Source: Phycisphaerae bacterium
Lineage (GTDB): Bacteria > Planctomycetota > Phycisphaerae > UBA1845
Assembly (NCBI GenBank): GCA_029260155.1
Contig: JAJDDU010000137.1
Location: forward strand, 1 to 8,405
DNA: 8,405 nucleotides
Direction: 5' to 3'
This document shows, piece by piece, positions 6,335 through 8,405 of this stretch; within the stretch, counting starts at the first letter, position 1; every line of letters starts with the position of its first letter. The notes below the pieces were generated by a model. That model saw only the letters and a program-made list of their open reading frames with translations. It searched no databases and was not told where the DNA came from. The translations under genes were made by a program, and so were the position numbers.

Positions 6335-6494
6335 CGGTCACACGGGGGAGAGTGCGAGCGCGTGGGTCTTCGGGGGATCCTCGCAAACCGGCGGACGCTG
6401 GATGTGTCGGCGACGCACTCGTCTGTGACCGGGCCTGATCATGCCGCCAATACGCGGTACCGTCCGTACCCCATTCGGATAGGAGTTCTCTGCA

Positions 6495-7955
6495 ATGAGT
6501 AAATGCACTGTTTGTTTGATGCTTTCCGTCGTTTTGGCTGGTGCGGGGCGGGTGCAATCCGCAGAGTTGGGCATCGGGGACCAAGCCCCGAAGCTCGATG
6601 TGGGCAAGTGGGTCAAGGGCGATGCGGTCAAAGTGGGCGCGCAGGGTGGCGGCGTTGTGGTGGTCGAGTTTTGGGCGACCTGGTGCGGGCCGTGCATCGC
6701 CAGCATTCCTCATTTGAGCGAGGTTCAGCGCGACTACGGACCCAAGGGCGTGACAGTCGTCGGCGTTTCCAAGTTCGACGAGGGCAACACGCAGGTGATG
6801 GTGGAAGAGTTTGTGGCCAAGCAGGGCGACAAACTCGGATACCGTATCGCGTTCGAGAAAGAGCCGAACACGTACGACGCATATATGGAAGCTGCGGACC
6901 AACACGGTATTCCGACGGCGTTCATCGTGGACAAGAAAGGCCGGATAGCGTGGATCGGCCATCCGATGATCGGGCTGGATCGCGCATTGGATGAGATTCT
7001 GGCTGGGAAGTACGACCTTGTCGTCGCCCGGAAGATTTTCGATCTGAAGGCGAAGATGTCCGAGGCGTGGATGGAGCGCGATTTCGAAGCGGTGCTCAAG
7101 CTGGCGGACGAGCGAATCGTCATCAAGCCGGATGATACCGGTGCGTATCGATCGAAGTTTCGGGTGTTTCTTGAGGAGTTGGACAAGCCGAAGGAAGCGC
7201 GGATTGCGGCCGCCAAGGTGATTGAGCTGGCACAGCGGGACGCAGACACTCTCGCGTCGTTCGCCGGGGAATTGGTAGACGCCGAAGACAAGCACGCCCT
7301 GAACAAGATGGCGATGCAAGCTGTGAAACGAGCACTCGAACTTCAGCCGGAAAATTCCGACGCGGTGATTGCGAATTTCCAAGTATTGGCAGCGATGGGA
7401 CAAGAGTCGGCTGCAATCGATTGGGCGGCGAGGTCTCTCAAACGGATGAAGGGGGATGTATCCGTTCTGGCCCGGTTCGCTCGCGTTTTGTCGACACCGA
7501 AACGGACGGATCGATGCACCGCGCTGGCGATTAAGGCGGTTGACTTGGCCATCAAGGCGGAGCCGGACGAGGCCCTGCATCTCTCGACCAAGTTCGACAT
7601 CCTCGCGGTGTGCAAGAAGGACGTTCGCGCCGCCGAGCGCGTCGGAACCTATTTGATTGAGAAAGCGGCTGACAACGCATCACTCCTGAACGGGTTCGCT
7701 TGGAACCTATTGACCGAGGACGATCTCAAGGGCAAGTTCAATGAGTTGGCGTTGCTGGCCGCGAATCAGTGCGACAAGACCAGCGGCGGGGAAAACTGGA
7801 TGTTCCTCGACACGCTGGCGCTCGCTCAGTTTGAGAATGGGGCGGTCAAGGAGGCGGCTGTTCTCCAGAGGAAGGCCATCGAGCTTGCTGATGACAGTCC
7901 TGCAGTCGAAGAATTGCAAACACGTCTGGTGATGTACGAGGCAGGCAAGAAGTAG
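6495..7955 (+). CDS. Secreted TlpA-like thioredoxin-fold protein with C-terminal helical (TPR-like) repeats
   Basis: 486-residue exported thiol-disulfide protein. A signal peptide ends near QSA/EL (23/24). The AhpC-TSA/redoxin-type thioredoxin fold spans about 24-175: VVVVEFWATWCGPC (54-67) holds the active-site C64-G-P-C67, GVTVVGVSKFDEG is the next strand, and GIPTAF (138-143) supplies the cis-proline P140 facing the active site. Residues 185-480 are all-helical and TPR-like; a segment LLNGFAWNLLTEDD (397-410) and a final helix pair around 437-465 resemble tails I associate with planctomycete TlpA-like proteins. ATG at 6495 follows AGGAG by 9 bases. The thioredoxin domain would reduce or exchange disulfides in the periplasm, for example in cytochrome c or copper-protein maturation, and the tail would bind partners. 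The target is unknown. It stands alone on its transcript, between an upstream hairpin and the padR promoter. Confidence 0.88.
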   Translation: MSKCTVCLMLSVVLAGAGRVQSAELGIGDQAPKLDVGKWVKGDAVKVGAQGGGVVVVEFWATWCGPCIASIPHLSEVQRDYGPKGVTVVGVSKFDEGNTQVMVEEFVAKQGDKLGYRIAFEKEPNTYDAYMEAADQHGIPTAFIVDKKGRIAWIGHPMIGLDRALDEILAGKYDLVVARKIFDLKAKMSEAWMERDFEAVLKLADERIVIKPDDTGAYRSKFRVFLEELDKPKEARIAAAKVIELAQRDADTLASFAGELVDAEDKHALNKMAMQAVKRALELQPENSDAVIANFQVLAAMGQESAAIDWAARSLKRMKGDVSVLARFARVLSTPKRTDRCTALAIKAVDLAIKAEPDEALHLSTKFDILAVCKKDVRAAERVGTYLIEKAADNASLLNGFAWNLLTEDDLKGKFNELALLAANQCDKTSGGENWMFLDTLALAQFENGAVKEAAVLQRKAIELADDSPAVEELQTRLVMYEAGKK

Positions 7956-8008
7956 GCTCAACAGGCCTCGCACTACCGTTCTGTCCGCGTCTTCCACGCT
8001 GACCGGTT

Positions 8009-8040
8009 GAGGATCGCGCCGAATCGCCGGCGCGGGTCTC
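8009..8040 (+). terminator. Strong hairpin, probable terminator of the thioredoxin-like gene
   Basis: CGCGCCG (8015-8021) and CGGCGCG (8028-8034) form a perfect 7-base stem around a six-base loop. It extends outward with GAG/CTC (8009-8011 with 8038-8040), two G-T pairs and one mismatch. It starts about 53 bases after the TAG and just before the padR promoter. There is no T-run. Confidence 0.45.
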
Positions 8041-8066
8041 GGCGGTGAGCTGGGGATGAAAAGAAC

Positions 8067-8095
8067 TTGACAATATACCTAGCGTGGCTTAGTAT
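8067..8095 (+). promoter_or_regulatory. padR promoter: consensus -35 with start point at or beside the start codon
   Basis: A perfect TTGACA (8067-8072) is followed, after the ideal 17 bases, by TAGTAT (8090-8095), which matches the -10 consensus at four of six positions. Transcription starting about seven bases downstream of the -10 would begin at or next to the A of the ATG at 8102. This is the best promoter in the window, in a sharply AT-rich patch. Confidence 0.6.
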
Positions 8096-8109
8096 ATAGG
8101 TATGCTAAG
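8075..8109. promoter_or_regulatory. Overlapping palindromes, likely PadR autoregulatory operator
   Basis: Two inverted repeats overlap the promoter and start codon. ATACCTA (8075-8081) and TAGGTAT (8097-8103) are perfect 7-base arms 15 bases apart. CTTAG (8088-8092) and CTAAG (8105-8109) form the ends of a 22-base imperfect palindrome, also symmetric at ATA/TAT (8094-8096, 8101-8103). PadR repressors commonly bind such AT-rich dyads at their own promoter, so binding here would block RNA polymerase. Autoregulation is inferred. Confidence 0.5.
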
Positions 8110-8405
8110 TATCAGTGGGAATACGCTGCGCGGGCATCTTGAGACGATGGTGCTTTCGCTGCTCGATCAGGACGCGGCACATGGCTTCGAGATTTTGCGG
8201 AGGTTGGAGGAGGCGGGATGCGGGGCGTTGCGGCTGAAAGAGGGGACTCTGTATCCGGTGCTCTACCGTCTGGAGCGGGCTGGGCTGGTTCATGCGGAGT
8301 GGGAGGAGGCGGAGGCGGGTCGACGTGGTCCTCGCCGTCGGGTTTATCGGTTGGCTGAGCGCGGAAGGGATGACCTGGCCAGTCGTCGCACACAGTGGCG
8401 GGACT
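8102..8405 (+). CDS. PadR family transcriptional regulator, N-terminal part (3' end outside window)
   Basis: The frame is open from ATG 8102 to the window end, giving 101 residues, close to the full length of a short PadR protein (about 105-115). It is a winged-helix DNA-binding protein acting as a dimeric repressor. Landmarks are TLRGHLETMVLSLL (8-21), AHGFEILRRLEE (26-37), the recognition region LKEGTLYPVLYRLERAGLV (45-63), and the basic wing GRRGPRRRVYRLAERG (73-88). The start is well fixed: an in-frame TAG lies at 8090-8092 with no other start codon between, and the next ATG (8147) would delete conserved helix 1. There is no usable ribosome site, only AGG two bases before the ATG, and the promoter predicts transcription from the ATG itself. 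Such regulators often sit ahead of a membrane protein or transporter gene they control; that neighbour is beyond the window. Confidence 0.92.
   Translation, partial: MLSISGNTLRGHLETMVLSLLDQDAAHGFEILRRLEEAGCGALRLKEGTLYPVLYRLERAGLVHAEWEEAEAGRRGPRRRVYRLAERGRDDLASRRTQWRD

Larger units (their letters stand above)
6195..6494. other. 300-base intergenic region between HAMP-type and thioredoxin-like genes
   Basis: I find no credible gene here. It holds a hairpin just after the upstream stop (6205-6226), a two-part stem at 6264-6299, a candidate promoter (6306-6334) and the AGGAG ribosome site (6481-6485) of the next gene. Short open frames cover parts of it on both strands. None has a ribosome site plus a recognisable protein sequence, and they read as Arg/Pro/Ser-rich shadow frames. 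Confidence 0.6.

Noticed and set aside
6243..7580. 445-residue open frame on the minus strand, antisense to the thioredoxin-like gene
   Set aside because: It is the GC-rich shadow of a well-supported plus-strand gene with signal peptide, CGPC motif and ribosome site. The antisense protein has no recognisable domain and runs across the intergenic hairpins without a ribosome site.
1..8405. CRISPR array, insertion sequence, tRNA or attachment-site features
   Set aside because: I saw no regularly spaced direct repeats, transposase-like protein, terminal inverted repeats with target duplication, or tRNA cloverleaf on either strand.

Overview
The window is about 8.4 kb of GC-rich bacterial DNA. 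It holds six complete genes, plus one gene cut at each end. There is no rRNA, tRNA or other phylogenetic marker. The gene types fit a Gram-negative environmental bacterium, and a planctomycete or relative is my best guess. They are a membrane O-mannosyltransferase-like protein with TPR repeats, an exported diheme peroxidase paired with a copper-type exported protein, a secreted TlpA-like thioredoxin with a long helical-repeat tail, and a PadR regulator. That placement is inference from gene style, not proof.

Layout. Bases 1-255 are the C-terminal end of a GNAT acetyltransferase (+). It converges on a formyltransferase of the Fmt/sugar N-formyltransferase fold (-, 308-1123). A roughly 225-base divergent intergenic region with an unusual cluster of inverted repeats separates the formyltransferase from a TMTC-like GT-C membrane protein with about five C-terminal TPRs (+, 1349-3280). 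This converges within 36 bases on a two-gene minus-strand operon. The first gene of that operon (4473-5321) encodes an exported cupredoxin-like protein fused to a carboxypeptidase-regulatory-like beta domain. The second (3317-4426) encodes a periplasmic diheme cytochrome c peroxidase. Divergent from the operon is a two-helix HAMP-type membrane protein with no recognisable output domain (+, 5523-6194). After a 300-base intergenic stretch with two hairpins comes a secreted thioredoxin/TPR-like protein (+, 6495-7955). The window ends inside a PadR-family repressor gene (+, from 8102) whose promoter, operator-like palindromes and start codon overlap.

How the genes may work together. The middle of the window has an extracytoplasmic redox theme: a probable type 1 copper protein and a diheme peroxidase in one operon, a membrane sensor-like protein diverging from them, and a thioredoxin-fold protein next door. 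A copper protein handing electrons to a diheme peroxidase is a reasonable inference from the operon but is not shown. I see no defence system, mobile element, CRISPR array or integration signature. The observations most worth following up are the copper-site protein/peroxidase pair, the probably leaderless self-regulated padR gene, and the inverted-repeat cluster between the two divergent genes near 1206-1252.
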